Source: Acanthosoma haemorrhoidale
Lineage: Eukaryota; Arthropoda; Insecta; Hemiptera; Acanthosomatidae
Length of the DNA: 64,000 bases
Reading direction: 5' to 3'
Assembly: GCA_930367205.1 (NCBI GenBank)
Contig: OV884013.1
Location: forward strand, 93,683,333-93,747,332
The translations under genes were made by a program, and so were the position numbers. Below the pieces are notes generated by a model, which was given only the letters and a program-made list of their open reading frames with translations, did no database searches and was not told where the DNA came from. Of the stretch, positions 24,021 to 36,333 are shown piece after piece (the first letter of the stretch is position 1; each line of letters starts with the position of its first letter).

Positions 24021-25494
24021 ATTTAAAATCAACAATAACACAACAAAGTTAGGCAATTTAAAATTAATTATCTCACCTCTAGGATCTAGTGTTATTTCCT
24101 ACCTCTGGCAATTGTGTAATATTAATATTTTTAGGGAACAAGAAATGATTATTAAAAGAGGTTAATATGCTTCTGACGTCTGAAAACAACGTTAAAATAA
24201 ACTCTAATATTTAAGTTATACTGAGAAAACGCCTATGTTGCCCGTAGCCACGGTCTGGTTAATTTTGAGTCTTTTCTGGCATGTCAGAAAACGTAGAAGG
24301 TTTGAATAGTGCCACAAATATATATATATATACCTTCGGTGTACATGACAGATCCCCGAAGATAACTAGGACATAAATAAACACTCCTTACAAGGGAAGT
24401 TTCATCTAAGTTCCCTATGTTTCTATTAGATAAATTCAGTGTGATTCTGAAATATCTATATGCGTCTGTTGCCTAAACACAATAAAACCATCCATCAATG
24501 GTGTATGGACATTGCAATCACCACAATTCATTTCTCCAGTACCACATTGTTCGTTACTTATAATTGTTATTCTATTATATGGAATATGTGCCGTGATTAT
24601 CTTTCGCCATTGATTATGGAACCGGAAGGCTCCACTTTCTGACGGTTGCTAAGCAATTTTCTGTCGGTCTATTAAAAAGTTCTCTATGACAGCTACCATA
24701 CAAATTATTCGATGGATCAAAATTTTCAAATGTGTATTGAGATACACCTCGGAAAGTGCTTTATTTATTTTGGTTAAGATTTGAAAACAAAATTAATCAT
24801 AAATAAATAATTCTCTTTTCCGATACTTTTAAGATGTCTCTATATTTTATTTAAAGTTTCCACGATGAAGTATACATTAAACAACTTCAAAAATCCGATA
24901 AAAGTAGACTACAAACAAATGACAAGTGGTCGGACGGCTCATGGTAGCCACAAGATCCTATTTTTCCACCAGACCTAAATCTGTAATCATCATGCTCCGC
25001 TCAATGTTTTATTTTGATTTACAATATTATTACATGATACAGTAATGATTTCTATATTGTTGATTGTGGGCAAAAAAAATGATCCACACAGAAGCTCAGT
25101 TTGGTCTTCCAAACTCATGACGTACCCTTAGAGGTTGTTAATGACAAGCTTTTTGAGCTTAGAATTTTAAACTTTATTTTGAAAATTGTCTGATACAAAG
25201 CCGGAGGTTAGCATAGGAACTATTCATCAAACTGTTTGCCGAACGATAAGTACACACACAATCACGTCATTCGTTGATATTTGGCAGTTCAGCCGTGTAC
25301 CGTGAATGTTGTGTGTTTGTACAAACAATGAAAGCATCCAGTTCAATTGACTAAACTCAAACAAACTGTTATGCTCCCAAAGTGGTGATTGTTCTGAATC
25401 ATAGATTTCAGCCACACCTTCACAGAAAGGTCCATTATCGATATACATTAGGTTTTGTTTTGATCTACTATTGTTTTGATGCAGGGTAATTTAT
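24021..25494. other. Unassigned DNA
   Basis: No gene is recognised. There is a short TA repeat at 24319-24331. Short frames at 24460-24642 and 25227-25448 show no motif. Confidence 0.5.
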
Positions 25495-25885
25495 TTCAAT
25501 TATTCTTTATTGTGCAATAATTACAATCTGCCTTTTATAAGGCAATAATAATACAGACAAATGATCTCATTCATACCATATTTACAGTCATCATTCACTC
25601 GCTCATTCATACAATAGGACATGATTGGAGAAACCGGCCAGTCTCCGAGGAAGATTATAGGGATGAGTGGAGCAGGGCAATGACTGTGCTACGGGATTAG
25701 GGTGGTTGGACAGGTTACTAAAGAATTTAATGAATTTGGAAGGGATGAGTTCAAGAATGTAGGGTATATTAAGATCGTTATGAAGGGTTTTGTTGCTGAC
25801 GTAATAAGGGGCATTTACTGTTGTTCTCAGGACTTTTGATTGAAAGGATTGGATACGGTTGATGTTCTACTTTTTTGCTGTCGCA
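25495..25885 (-). mobile_element. Jockey-like LINE family J with deleted 3' UTR (copy J4)
   Basis: On the minus strand the coding part reads NINRIQSFQSKVLRTTVNAP, then YYVSNKTLHNDLNIPYI, then HPNPVAQSLPCSTHPYNLPR and RRLAGFSNH. This is the textbook Jockey-clade C-terminal tail. The coding part runs into the 3' module, but about 190 bp of it are missing: the joint is near 25614, where sequence from the far end of the module abuts the AGGACATGATTGG block. The tail hairpin is intact (TGCCTT-ttat-AAGGCA, 25529-25544). This copy links the repeated 3' module to a Jockey-clade ORF2. Confidence 0.9.
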
Positions 25886-26621
25886 TCATGCTAAAAATAA
25901 AAATAAAACATAAATTTCATAAACAAATAAAAACTGAAAGACTATTAATTTAATGTTTCTTATTTTTAAATTTGTTGTTTGTCATTTCACAAAAAATATG
26001 CTTTAATTTTTAAATATGTTACGACGAAATGTTGGAGATCATGTCGTTGTAGCGTTGCACTTTAGCATTAACAATAAAATTGGTCCAGTATGCTAATCAA
26101 TTTAGTAAAATTAACAGAGTACTTCTACTAGTTAGGGGTTTTCGTGTTTTTTTTTTTTTTTTTCAATATAATATTTCTTCTTAATGAAAAATGTTATTTT
26201 AGCAAACGAAAGAAAAAAAACAGAAGCATAAAAGGAGTCTGGCTTTGACATAGGAGGCTTGTTCGTTATTAAAAGAGTATTTACGCACTCGGGTTCATCG
26301 GTAAATTACTGCAGAGAACGGGGGGGGGAGGGGGTTACATCGGGGATAAACGTGAACGATGCAGTTTCACTACAGTGTGTGTTCGCATACGGTAATCGTT
26401 TTTTGGCTCGGTATTCACCAAGCTCCGCATGTTAGTGGTGTGACAAATATGACAGGCAATGTTGAGGACGAAATTGGATTACCGAATCCGCGCCATATCC
26501 ATGTTGGAGTTGGATTTGAAGATTTTTTTTTCTACATTCAAAACATGTGGTTTGAACAATTCCAAACTTCCTGCTTTAAAATCAAACAACCAAAAAAGAA
26601 AAAGTTACTTATATCAAAACT

Positions 26622-26830
26622 TAGTTGTTTTTTTTTTTTGTTTTTTTTCTTCTTAGCTCTTAAACTTATAAAAATAGGATGTGGGAAAAATAAAGAAAAA
26701 TTGTTTTGGGCTAATGAGTGCCTTTCACTAAGGGGAGTCCCCCATTTGAAGGATGTATGAGAAGGATATAGGGTGTGGAATGCCTAAAAAGGCGGATGGA
26801 ATCAGGAAGGTAGTGAGAGGAAGGTTGTCA
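26622..26830 (-). mobile_element. LINE family A, 3' UTR only
   Basis: The segment aligns with the 3' UTR of the family A element at 31454-31690. Shared features are a T-rich start (the minus-strand poly(A)), CTAAGCTCT/TTAGCTCTT, a GGATG.GGGAAAA block, a TTGAAGG..G block and GTGTGG.A.GCCT. The A tail is at about 26622-26652 as read on the minus strand. It is a 5'-truncated insertion. An ORF of 133 codons running the other way across it (26359-26760) is a by-product of the T run. Confidence 0.55.
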
Positions 26831-26871
26831 ATCCTCAAAACTTAGATATTTCATGAAGTGTTTTATATATA

Positions 26872-27480
26872 TTGTAATATTCATGATATTTGAGAATATC
26901 ATGACCAGCAACCCTCCCACCTGGTCAGCATCTTCCCTTATGCTCTTAGGAGAGGGGATAAGATAAAGGGTCAGTGTTAGCACGACCGCCGAGACGAGCG
27001 GATTCTTAGCAAGCTCCCGAACTGGCGGTACCAACCAAGAGAGGAGAAGAACCAACAGCAGAAGTAACGTTGATTGGATAAAAAGGAAGATCATCGATTG
27101 GGTGATATTAATATTGTTTTCATTATGGATCCATTAAAAGAAATTGAGCTCAAATTTCATGTTTTTTTTGTAATTAGTAGTAACTATCCTTGTTCAAAAG
27201 GAATTGAATATTTTTTTATATAATTAATGTCAGCAATCTATATAATTATAATTATTTGTTATAACCATTTTATTTGTATATATTTCACAATTCTCAGTTT
27301 CTCAATTTATTAATAACTATAACATTAGCCTTGAGATCGGGCGATTCAATCGGGATAATTTCCTATGTCAAAGACATAAAAACAATTAGAATTAAAGATC
27401 TCATGACGGACCTGCCAAATTAGTTAAGGTAAATTGATCAATAAAGATGAAAAGAAATTGTGAAAAAATGAGGTAGGTTT

Positions 27481-27482
<2 letters not shown>
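26872..27482 (+). mobile_element. Solo-LTR-like element, copy 1
   Basis: A 611-bp segment begins TGTAATATTCATGATATT and ends GAGGTAGGTTTCA, so it has TG...CA ends. It is flanked on both sides by TA repeats. A second, inverted copy lies at 36552-37196 with the same ends in the same flanking context. Near the 5' end is a 9-bp perfect hairpin (CATGATATT-tgag-AATATCATG). Around 27068-27110 both copies keep AACGTTGATTGG, a TATA-like AATAAA/ATAAAAA and ATCATCGATTGGGTGAT, which contain two inverted CCAAT motifs and may be the promoter. No internal region or coding sequence adjoins. The solo-LTR reading is inferred from the ends and the lack of inverted-repeat termini. The orientation is relative only. 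Confidence 0.65.

Positions 27483-27512
<30 letters not shown>
27482..27512. repeat. TA microsatellite
   Basis: About 15 TA units directly follow the end of the LTR-like element. The same dinucleotide borders the other end and both ends of the second copy, so the element probably inserts into TATA-type targets. Confidence 0.95.
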
Positions 27513-27514
<2 letters not shown>

Positions 27515-30500
27515 CTATAAGAAGGTTTGACAGGTTTATAATAATGAATAAGTAGTATATTGCACTTAAGTATTATGAATAGATTTAAAAAAACATACAA
27601 TCAGTATAGTGCCTTTAATATTATGGATGATTTTTTTGTAATTAAATAAAAATAAAATTCTGCTGCAGAAACTAGATCAGTAACTTACATAAAATGAAAA
27701 TAATTGAATATAAATAGAATTTTTGGTAAAATACTCTTTTAACAGTTATCAGTAAGTGGTTAGTGTTAAACCTCCAGAGTAGTTTATTTTATTGTATTCA
27801 CGTATATTATATACTGTCATATTATAAGTCAGTAAATCTCAATCAACGATAAAACAACAACTGTCCGATCATCATACATTTAAATTTTCTCTGCCCAGAA
27901 ACAATAAACTAAATAAAATTCTTTATAATATATAAAGCTGGACCAAAATAATATCTAATTATAATGCGATTGACAAAAGTAATTGTGAATGCTGTAGTGA
28001 TAGATATTACAAAACGAAAAATCATAAACCACGAATAGCACTACACCCAAGAATCCAAATAGTGTAAACTATCAGCACTTGCAAACCATATTACAACTAA
28101 CCAACATTTTTTATTATTCACCCACCAAAAATCGTAAAAAAGTAATAACATAACTGGAAAATCATTAGAATCATGGCCGAAAATATAAAATATGAACATA
28201 AAGATGCTATGAGAATAGATGAATGAGATTATGTTAGGCATAAAGATGTTCATATTATTTCACATTATATCTTTCGAGGTCAACACCGCCTTGGTTGTTG
28301 TTATATATCAAATGTTGCATAACGATTTTCCTGGCCAGGGAGTAATGATTACAATTTAAATCTATTGTGAGTGTGAGTAAAAACCATACTTCATGTTGCT
28401 TTGTGATGATTTCCATAGCCGATTGTAATTATAGGTACTGCTTGAAGATAAACCGAAATAGTTTGAAACCTTGCGCTAAAATGAATGGGAAGAATCTCAC
28501 ACAATATTATTTCACGAGGGAAGATCTTAGGTACGTCCACGCCATAAGGGTGAAGACTTAATGTGCAATATTGTATGGCTTCATTGTAGTAAATAATAAG
28601 TAATGAAAAAAATCAAAATAAAAAAAAAAACATTCAGATGATGGACAGAACAATTCAAGGACGGCTCTTTTTGCTTTTTGAGGGTCCAATCTCGTCTACA
28701 ATAAGATGACAAGAAGGCGGGGGGAGGGGTTAAATAAAAACTTCCATTTTTACGAAGGTAATTCTGATTCTCTCGCCTTTACAAGCACTTTTCAAAATAA
28801 GTACCTCTTTACGTTCCTTTGTTGCTTTCTTATTTCTATATTTACGGTGGGTTTTTTGTTTGGTTTTTTTGTTCATCCTTGAAAGGAAAAGTCCTTGGTT
28901 TCGAGATAAAAAAAAAGTCTAGAAGCATTAAAATGAAACAAGGTTTTTTATAAAAAGGTATTTAAGAGTGACAATGAGTTCTTGATAATGTCAAGAAAAG
29001 GATGTCACCTTTCACTAAACGTGAAACAGCCTTTATGTACCTTTATATAAACGTCTAACTGTCCACCTGACAAGAGACATAGGCAGTGATCCAAAAATAT
29101 ATTTTTTAAGAATATTTGCATAAACCAAAATTGTTGAAGCGGATTATTGGTCAAAATATTTTAAAACGAGGTTTGGTTTCGATGAATTTTTAGATTTTTA
29201 AATAGTACATTCTTAAATGATCTGAGCAATCCATTTTAATATTTGTGTTTTATATGGTATTCTCTTGGAAATATTTCCTTGTGTTTTGAAAGACGCATTG
29301 TTTAATAAGTACGATTGTTTAAAATATGCTTCTTTTATACAATTTAATTAGTGACTATACCAGCTGTACATCCTCAAGTAGTTCAATTCCCGATCATTTA
29401 AGGGAGTAGCGTTGGTTGGGCGATCGGTTGGGGTTGATAAATTAGAGATGCTAAGTTTATCCATAGACAACGTTTTAACATGCTACGCATTAACCAAACC
29501 AGATCCGCCAACAAACTGTATAACATATTGATGCACCCACAACTACCAATCAACTCAAATCCCTATCATGCATATTTTTGTAGAATGACGTCTAGAGAAA
29601 TATGAATTCTTGTATTCCCACAAGGTTTATTTCGTTTTTACAGCACTAGAATCTTCAACAAAAACAAAATGAAAAACAAACACATTAATACCTTCTAAAA
29701 TCTATTTTTTTTTCTTATATAAATTAAGGAAGAAAGAGATAATCAAAAACGAATATCAGACTACAAGAAATAAAAATTGTATTAATAAGTGAAAAAACTA
29801 CAACATAGAATAAAAGTATAAACATTTAAATTTATAAAATACTAAGAAAACAAATAACGTAGTAATTATATTCCTGAATAAACAAATTTTACACTTATTA
29901 TAGTTTGCTTGTAAAAGTTATGTTGACCATATACCTCAGAAAATGTGCCACTATAACAAAAATTATAAAAAATGTCACCTGATATCCAATGTTTCGCTGT
30001 TGACAAAATTATGAGTGCATCAAGTAGTATACAAACTACAAACAAAAGGTGAACCACAAAAATATTTTCAATAAACTAAACATACCACACAACAAAATGT
30101 AGCAAGTCCTTGAGTTACTTTCTAATCGTGTTTTGGCGAATTGCGGCAACTCTTTGTAAATGTTTCTTTATCTGGCTGTCGTTGCCTTAATGCAACTCCC
30201 TCCGTGAACAATGTTTGTTCAACACTGGCTCAGATCAAATGTTCTTCTTCTCAGCTATGTCAGCAGCTAAAAAAGGGTTAACAAACTTCTCAAAGGATTT
30301 TTATTCACAAAAGTTCTATGGTTGTTTATTTTTTTTCTAACCATTTGAAAATAATTTCAAAATTTATATGACAAGGTAATATTTAAGGTTAACAGGTATT
30401 GGATTCTCTCCGGTATGCTTATTATTAAATATTAAAAAACCTTCTTTTGGACTAGACTAGTTTAATCACAAAAAAAATGTTCTTATATCAGTGTTCTAAT

Positions 30501-31449
30501 TCTAATAATAATACTTCACTAACCTTGGTTTAGTTAAATCCTTAGAACATTTTCTTTTATAAAATAACTAATACATAACTTGTAACTAGTCCGTAATAGT
30601 CAAAAATACTATTTATAATTGTTATCATAAAAATGAATAATCTCAAAGATTAATTACCAGCTCTTTAATAACAAATTGAACTTATTTAGCTATTAATCCA
30701 TTTACTATGGTCACAGCTTTAAGAAGAATTTATTGATAGTTATTTTGTATATTAATATCAAATAATTTTCCCGAGGATGCCTGAATAATTTACGTAAAAT
30801 TTTCATATTTGATCAAATATTTGTTATTTAATTTAAATATACCGCAGGGTTGGGGTCCACCATCTAGTTGACATCTAGATCCAGGGACCCGCGTTATAAA
30901 CCTGGTTACTCCTATTTATATTTTGTGAGGTAGATGAGCCTGGTGATGTTTCTCTCGGCCTCTTCAGGTAAAATGAGTAACTTCTCAAATAAATAAGCAG
31001 TAGTTTTTATACAATCATCCTTTTAACCGGTGTACAAAAGGTATTCAAAGACATTAAAATGTTGCCGTGGTGTTTCTGAAGCCAGGGACCCAAAGGGGTA
31101 GATAAAATGAACGCATTGAGTTTACAAGTACGATGACTGGAAGTGGAAGAAACGAATTAATGGTTTGAAAGCAATTCGCGAAACTTAGTACATTTTTATG
31201 AATGGGTTTGCTTTAGTTCTTTTAGTAAAGCAATTTTAATACTAAAAAACTTCTGAACTAAAACCACCCGGTACCTGAATAGGATTAACTTCACTGAAGC
31301 TATTTTGAATTCAGATTTCCCTTTTCCTAAATGCGCCATCTTGTCTCATAAGATGGTCCTTTATCAAGGGGCTGACTTGGCTTTGAGAAGTTAAAAGTTT
31401 TATGAGTTTTGAGTTCAGCTATTCTTATCACGCTGAAGACAAACTTTAA
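27515..31449. other. Unassigned AT-rich DNA
   Basis: Only short frames without motifs occur (for example 28041-28253 and 29866-30057). The 30090-30290 and 30850-31120 parts are less AT-rich but are not identified. No repeat family was recognised. Confidence 0.45.
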
Positions 31450-31453
31450 TCGG

Positions 31454-31690
31454 TTTTTTTGATTTTTTTTTTTTCTAAGCTCTCTAATTAGAAGATAAAG
31501 GATGAGGGAAAATCAAGGAATATTTGGGTTGAGCGGATCCTTTTACTAGGAGTAACAACTGCTTGAAGGTGGTGTGAGAGAATTAAGGAGTGTGGGAAGC
31601 CTCGGTAGAGGTTGATTGTTGCGGTACAATGGTGAGAGTCCACTAGTGTCTGGGCCTAGAGTCTCTCTAGGCATGTAGTGCAGTCTTAAT
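31454..31690 (-). other. Family A 3' UTR and poly(A) tail
   Basis: Between the end of ORF2 and the T run at about 31454-31478 (an A tail on the minus strand) lies the sequence shared with the truncated copy at 26622-26830. Confidence 0.6.
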
Positions 31691-31935
31691 TAGTTGGATA
31701 GCAGTGTTGGGTGCCCCTTAGAGGCTTGTTGTTGGTAGGCCAAGCGCCGTGATGTCCACCATTTGGTCTGCTTTACTCGATCTTGTGAGTTGCCATCGTG
31801 CCGGTAACGGTGGGGGTCTCGGAATAGAGGGTTTAGACTATGTTTCAACGAGTCGAAGAACTTGATGTGTCTTCTTTTGATGGCTTCGGTGATGGTGGGG
31901 ACCTTGAACTTTTCGTGCATGTCGGAAGCCTTCAT
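31690..31935 (-). pseudogene. Family A LINE ORF2 C-terminal tail
   Basis: The frame reads MHEKFKVPTITEAIKRRHIK, FFDSLKHSLNPLFRD, then shifts frame into HRYRHDGNSQDRV. The relative at 35145-35323 keeps the unshifted version (DMTPPPLPARWQ), which identifies a small deletion here near 31815. The motif RRHIKFFDS is shared with family B and is the best marker for finding further copies. The start at 31935 is not a real start codon of a protein. Confidence 0.8.
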
Positions 31936-32480
31936 TTTACAAAAAGGGGTATGCCATAGTGCAGGATGTTGTTCTGGAAGCTTTGGAGTCGAGTTATGGT
32001 GCAGGCGTATAATAATCGAAAGAGTGGTGTCCCAAACAGTAGAGCTGCCCTCAGGACGCTCTTATATATTAACAGTTTCAGTCGAAGGGATATGGCCTGG
32101 CTGGTGATGAGATGCTGGAGAAAGTAGTAAGTTCTGCGGACACGTTTTAATTTCTTTTGCAAGTGTGTACCGAACGTCATGTGCCTGCCTAGGTTGATGC
32201 CCAGGTAGCAGATGCTGTGGGCAAGTTTCCATTCAGTCCCGTCTATGGTGAAGCTGGGTGGACACTTTCTTTTCCCATGCTGGAAAGAGAAGATGATACC
32301 TTGAGTCTTGGCTGGGTTTACCTGAATGTGGACAGCTCGCAGCCTGTCGGTGATTAATTGACTGGCACCCTCTGCAGCCTTTAGAGCTTTCGCTAGGTTG
32401 AGGCTGGTCCTGTTGACCCCTATATCGTCCGCATATGCCGCTACCTCACAATTGGAGTATGATGCTCCTACTATATGCAA
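31932..32480 (-). pseudogene. Family A LINE RT, motif C to post-RT region
   Basis: In the frame 31932-32549 the recognisable part begins about residue 24 and gives SNCEVAAYADDIGVN with an intact YADD at 32424-32435. It continues IQVNPAKTQGIIFSF, then SICYLGINLGRHMTFGTHLQ, then ISLRLKLLIYKSVLRAALLF and GTPLFRLLYACTITRLQSF. These are the RT motif C, the K..VV.F strand, the YLG...D block (here LGR) and the LLIYKS.LR...LYG block of Jockey-group RTs. The first 20 or so residues of the open frame come from the deletion joint and are not RT. The catalytic box is intact but the enzyme lacks motifs 1 to B. Confidence 0.85.
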
Positions 32481-33040
32481 CCTGGTGGTAGGAGGTACAT
32501 ATAGTGGTGAGGGTAGGGGGCCGCCGGTTGGGCACTGTGATTGGCTCACTGTCTCTATCCCCTCTCAAGTGGTCGGCTAGGATGTCTGCCTGCTCTGCAA
32601 CTGAGATGAACTGCCCGTTGTTTACCAGTCTTACAGTGTTTTTCTTGGTTACAGATGTTTTAACCAGCCGCCTAAATGCTTTATAGTCGCTGTGTAAACT
32701 ACGAAGAGGGTCACCCCACATAGCGCTCTTCCACTGAATCGTCAGAGATGTTATTTGTGTTGTGAGAGATTTGAGCACAGGCCTCAGATCTTTGTTTTTC
32801 GTCCGGAACCACCTGTTTTTAATATTGTTACGTTGCCGTATCAGTTGCATGATGTGTTCCGGTGGCTTCCTCAGGGAAGTCGGTATCGGGGCGAACTTCG
32901 GTATGGGGACATCAGCAGCTTGGACAATGGTAGCTTGCCACTGATAGATGGCGCTGTCAATATTCCATGTATTTCTAAGTGGCGCAATTGGGGGCAACTC
33001 TGCACAAATGAGATGCTTATATTGGGCCCAATTGGCCTCT
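32480..33040 (-). pseudogene. Family A LINE linker between endonuclease and RT
   Basis: The frame reads WAQYKHLICAELPPIAPLRN just upstream, then TWNIDSAIYQWQATIVQAAD, then SLRKPPEHIMQLIRQRNNIK, then DYKAFRRLVKTSVTK, LVNNGQFISVAEQADILADH and LRG. This order (a W..A...Q helix, P..I..LI..RN..R.., then a block ending in ADILADHL) is characteristic of the region after the endonuclease and before RT motif 1 in Jockey and R1-type ORF2 proteins. The open frame is 32446-32997 but the related coding sequence starts upstream in the same or a shifted frame. Near 32480-32520 it jumps directly to RT motif C, marking the deletion. Confidence 0.8.
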
Positions 33041-33404
33041 CGTTATAAATTTCTGTCACGTTTCGAGACTTTAGTGGAAAACACAATGCCTCTTCACTTT
33101 TCTATTTATTTAATAAGGAGGTTTTTAGCTCACGAAGCCTCTCTATTTTGTTTATTCATTATTCTTCTATGTCCTTTATTTTTTCTAAATGTACATCTCA
33201 AATCTACGATTGGCTTCGAAATGATGCTCAAAACTTTTGGTTGCTAAATTTTTTTAAAAATCATCAGTATATTGTGTGTTGAATTTTATCTCATCACAAA
33301 AACAACACGTCTCTCAGTATAAAATAAACTACTATTCACCGACTCATACTAAATCCAATCTGGATTTACTGACTAGAGTTATGAGGCACAAAAAAAGGAA
33401 CATA

Positions 33405-33965
33405 CACTAAGCGGATCAAATCTTTTCTCTCAAAAGTCCCGAGAACAATAGTCCATACACATTATTAGACCAGTAACAGAACACGTTTAAACGATCTTAA
33501 TAATTTTCTTGAATTATCTCAAGTTAGTTGCTTGATCTCATTTCATGAAATTTCACAAAACTTTCTAATCATCCCCTAGAGCAGTCGTACAGTCCCACAC
33601 ATCTCTATTATCCTCCACGGAGACTAAAGCGGCAGTGATTTCATGGCTGTAAATTAATGACAGTGGGAGTTCTGACCAGTTTCATTGTCAGCTTATGCAA
33701 TCTTGACCTGAGGTTCTGTGGTTCTCGCGCTCTTCGCCTGCACTGGCTCATATCCAGTGAGGTGGTTATAGAGGAGGGTGAGGGAGCTCCCCAATCTCAA
33801 CTTCCTCTTTCGTATACGAGGGAGGTGACCATCTTGTGGTGTTAGTTGGTCCCTGAGCTAAAACTATTTGTAATACATCGTATGAATAAGTGAGTGGATG
33901 CTAAACTGTGAATATGCGTTGAACGATTTCAATGATCACAATTAATTGTACTTCAACAAACATTT
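33405..33965 (+). mobile_element. Jockey-like LINE family J, degraded (copy J5)
   Basis: The coding part reads RIKSFLSKVPRTIVHTHY, NRTRLNDLNNFLELS and, after frame changes, SNHPLEQSYSPTHLYYPPRR then LKRQ. This lines up with RIQSFQSKVLRTTVNAPYYV and the following residues of the copy at 25.7 kb. It continues into the 3' module (GTGGGAGTTCTGACC block at 33662, LPLSYTREVT-coding block at 33800, TGAATA-rich tail). It is the most diverged of the tail-bearing family J copies, and the terminal hairpin is no longer recognisable. Confidence 0.75.
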
Positions 33966-33969
33966 AAAT

Positions 33970-35140
33970 TCCCAAAAAAGGAATTAGTATGCTACTTTTT
34001 TACGGCCTCTTTATAACGCAAGAGTAACCTCAGTGTTCCCTCTCAGAGAAGATAGCAGTCGTCGACAAACGTGACCCGCCTCCACCGCCGTTAACGAGCT
34101 ACTAGATCTCATTAAATAAATAACAGTTACAGTGTACAAAAAAATGTTAGCAAGATTAAACTAGCAGGAGGGGGGATATAAGCCTCCTGTAAAATGGTTT
34201 CATCGTCGTTGGCCCCAGCGTAATTTCTTCGAGGAAATGTGCACTCTACCCTTACGCCGTACGTGGATAATAAACCTGTGCTAGCTGCCTAACGAACCGC
34301 CTAAAAGGTATTATATGAGCCCGTTAGCTCCCTAATACCATTCTCTTTTACCGACCGGGAATGGTTTTCAGTTAGGAATAGGAATTTCTCACAATAATTA
34401 AAAACTAATCTCCGAGAATCATTGCTCAAAGAACAATTTGATTTTTATTCTGTTTATTTTTACGTTGATTTGTTTTTTTATATCGATTACCCACTGAGAA
34501 GAATATTTTTTTTTCCTTCATATCTCCTTGTTATTTTAAATTATTGAAATCAGTATAGACTACATAAATGAATCTATTTACAATAGGTCATAATATGTTC
34601 CGTAGCTTGGCTACATTTTATACTTTTTTTACTTAATTTGACAATACGACTTGTGATCGTTACAAACTTATAATGTACTGTAGCGAAGAGCTAAATATAT
34701 GTAAATTACCCTACACTCGGGTTCATAATGTATTATAATAGAAATGCAAATCTCGGTAACTTCTGGTAATAAATCATAGAGGGATCGGCAGAGATAAAAA
34801 CAAGTAACAGAGGATCGAGGATACGGCAATAAAACCTAGGGCAAGCACATCTGCCCCTTAGAATAGACCTTCAGTCACTTCCGGCAGTCATAAAATCTAA
34901 AAGCCATGCAATAAACAGTTCTTTTGGGGGACGAGCGGTCACGATCGCTCGGTAGGTGTTACATCATAAAACACACCCTTTTGGACCAACGGGATAATAA
35001 AACAGACCACCTGCAGACAGACTCCGCCTTCCACGAGACCACGCCTAGTTTTTGACCCTTCCGCCGTCCAGGAGGGGGGTGCAATATTTATATCTAGGGG
35101 TTTTCGCCCTGAGAGACACTCTGTTTCTTCTGTTCCATTC
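33970..35140. other. Unassigned DNA, possibly an LTR remnant at 34740-35140
   Basis: No coding sequence is recognised. The 34020-34360 and 34740-35140 parts are less AT-rich than the window. Near 35085-35130 there is a TATA-like box (AATATTTATATCTAGGGG) followed by a pyrimidine-rich stretch, which looks like an LTR promoter. I found no LTR ends, so this is only a suggestion. Confidence 0.3.
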
Positions 35141-35144
35141 TTCT

Positions 35145-35323
35145 GCTTTACTCGATCTTGTGAGTTGCCATCGTGCCGGTAGCGGTGGTGGTGTCATGTC
35201 TCGGAAGAGAGGGTTTAGACTGTGCTTCATCGAGTCGAAGAACTTGATGTGACGTCGTCTGATGGCTTCGGTGATGGTGGGGAGCTCGAACTTTTCGTGC
35301 AATGACTTTAATTTGGAAAACAA
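35145..35323 (-). pseudogene. Family A LINE ORF2 C-terminal tail fragment
   Basis: The frame reads LHEKFELPTITEAIRRRHIK, FFDSMKHSLNPLFRD and MTPPPLPARWQLTRSSK, a close relative of the tail at 31690-31935 with the reading frame preserved. It is cut on both sides. On its 3' side it abuts the LTR-promoter-like sequence near 35130. On its 5' side homology ends at about 35310. Confidence 0.85.
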
Positions 35324-35329
35324 TTTAAG

Positions 35330-36333
35330 AAACCTCGACTTACAACAATATGCGTGTTGAAACTTGTATTATAGCACATAATTACAAAATTTAATTAAAA
35401 ATGCCCTGTTCATGTCGACATGTTCAGAACACACCATCCCGTTACCTCAACCAACTCTATTCATAACATTTAATAATAAAAGTTCAATTACTTTTTGATT
35501 AAAAAATTAATATTTTCCTATGATATACTAGGGTAAAACATTTAGTAGCCCTAATTACTTATACGGATTATTTGTATTTATTTCACTGCTTTATTATTAT
35601 ATCCCGAATGAATAACGTAAAGCAGGGAAGCGCATGTTTTATTCATTAACCAAAGGAGTCGGATGAGCTAACCTGAAGTAAGACTTGATGAACAGAAGGG
35701 ACTTCAGGTCTCAAGTTACCTGAGCGGGGTAAGTGTGTTACCGAAGCCGAGCCTGCAAGAACAGTAACGGGTTAGTCGAAAGGTAATGCTGCATTCAACT
35801 TGAGGGAAGGGACTCAACTTCAAACTGTATCTACTCTGCAAAGGTTTCCATCTCAACTTGGAAGGCTAAATGAGACCTCGATATAACTTTCAGTGATACC
35901 TGAATCTTTTGTCAACTAATCATATCATATTAGTTTGTGCACATGTCAAGGAAAGGTGAACGAATAAAAAAGAAGTTGAGAAATTCTGACGCATACCTGT
36001 ATAATAATAATAGATAAGAAAAAGGGTAAATAAAATAAGTTATATCCGGACTTTTCTGGTAGGCTCATATTAGATTGGAAAATTGATATGAGCAATAAGG
36101 CTTGATATAGCTGGTAAAGTAGGTGATAAAAAGAAGAGGGGATATGGATGGGGTTTAAATAAACCACCATTATAAAATAATGCAGGGCACTCAAGGCAAA
36201 TTTTGGCATAACTCAAACAAAGATCTATTCACTCAGCAATTCACAGAGGAACTGACCTGCTCTCAGCCATTCTCACGTGGAGAGTGGGAGAAAAGGAAGC
36301 AGGCAGCCAATCAGGACCAATAGAGTATATATA
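35330..36333. other. Unassigned DNA
   Basis: No gene or repeat is recognised. A patch at 35640-35830 is less AT-rich but has no clear frame. Confidence 0.5.

Larger units (their letters stand above)
31450..33090 (-). mobile_element. LINE family A, internally deleted
   Basis: On the minus strand, sequence runs from the endonuclease-RT linker (about 33040) through a large internal deletion into RT motif C, the post-RT region, the C-terminal tail and a 3' UTR that ends in a poly(A) tail (plus-strand T run, about 31454-31478). The missing part is the N-terminal half of the RT, motifs 1 to B. This is a defective copy of a Jockey-like element related to family B at 48.3 and 63.3 kb. Confidence 0.85.

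Noticed and set aside
26359..26760. 133-codon plus-strand frame, among the longest in its region
   Set aside because: It crosses the T-rich A-tail region of a minus-strand LINE 3' end and has poly-Phe and Lys stretches; no domain is present.
32755..33247. Several plus-strand frames of 60-99 codons
   Set aside because: They are antisense to the family A LINE linker or run past its end; no motif is seen.
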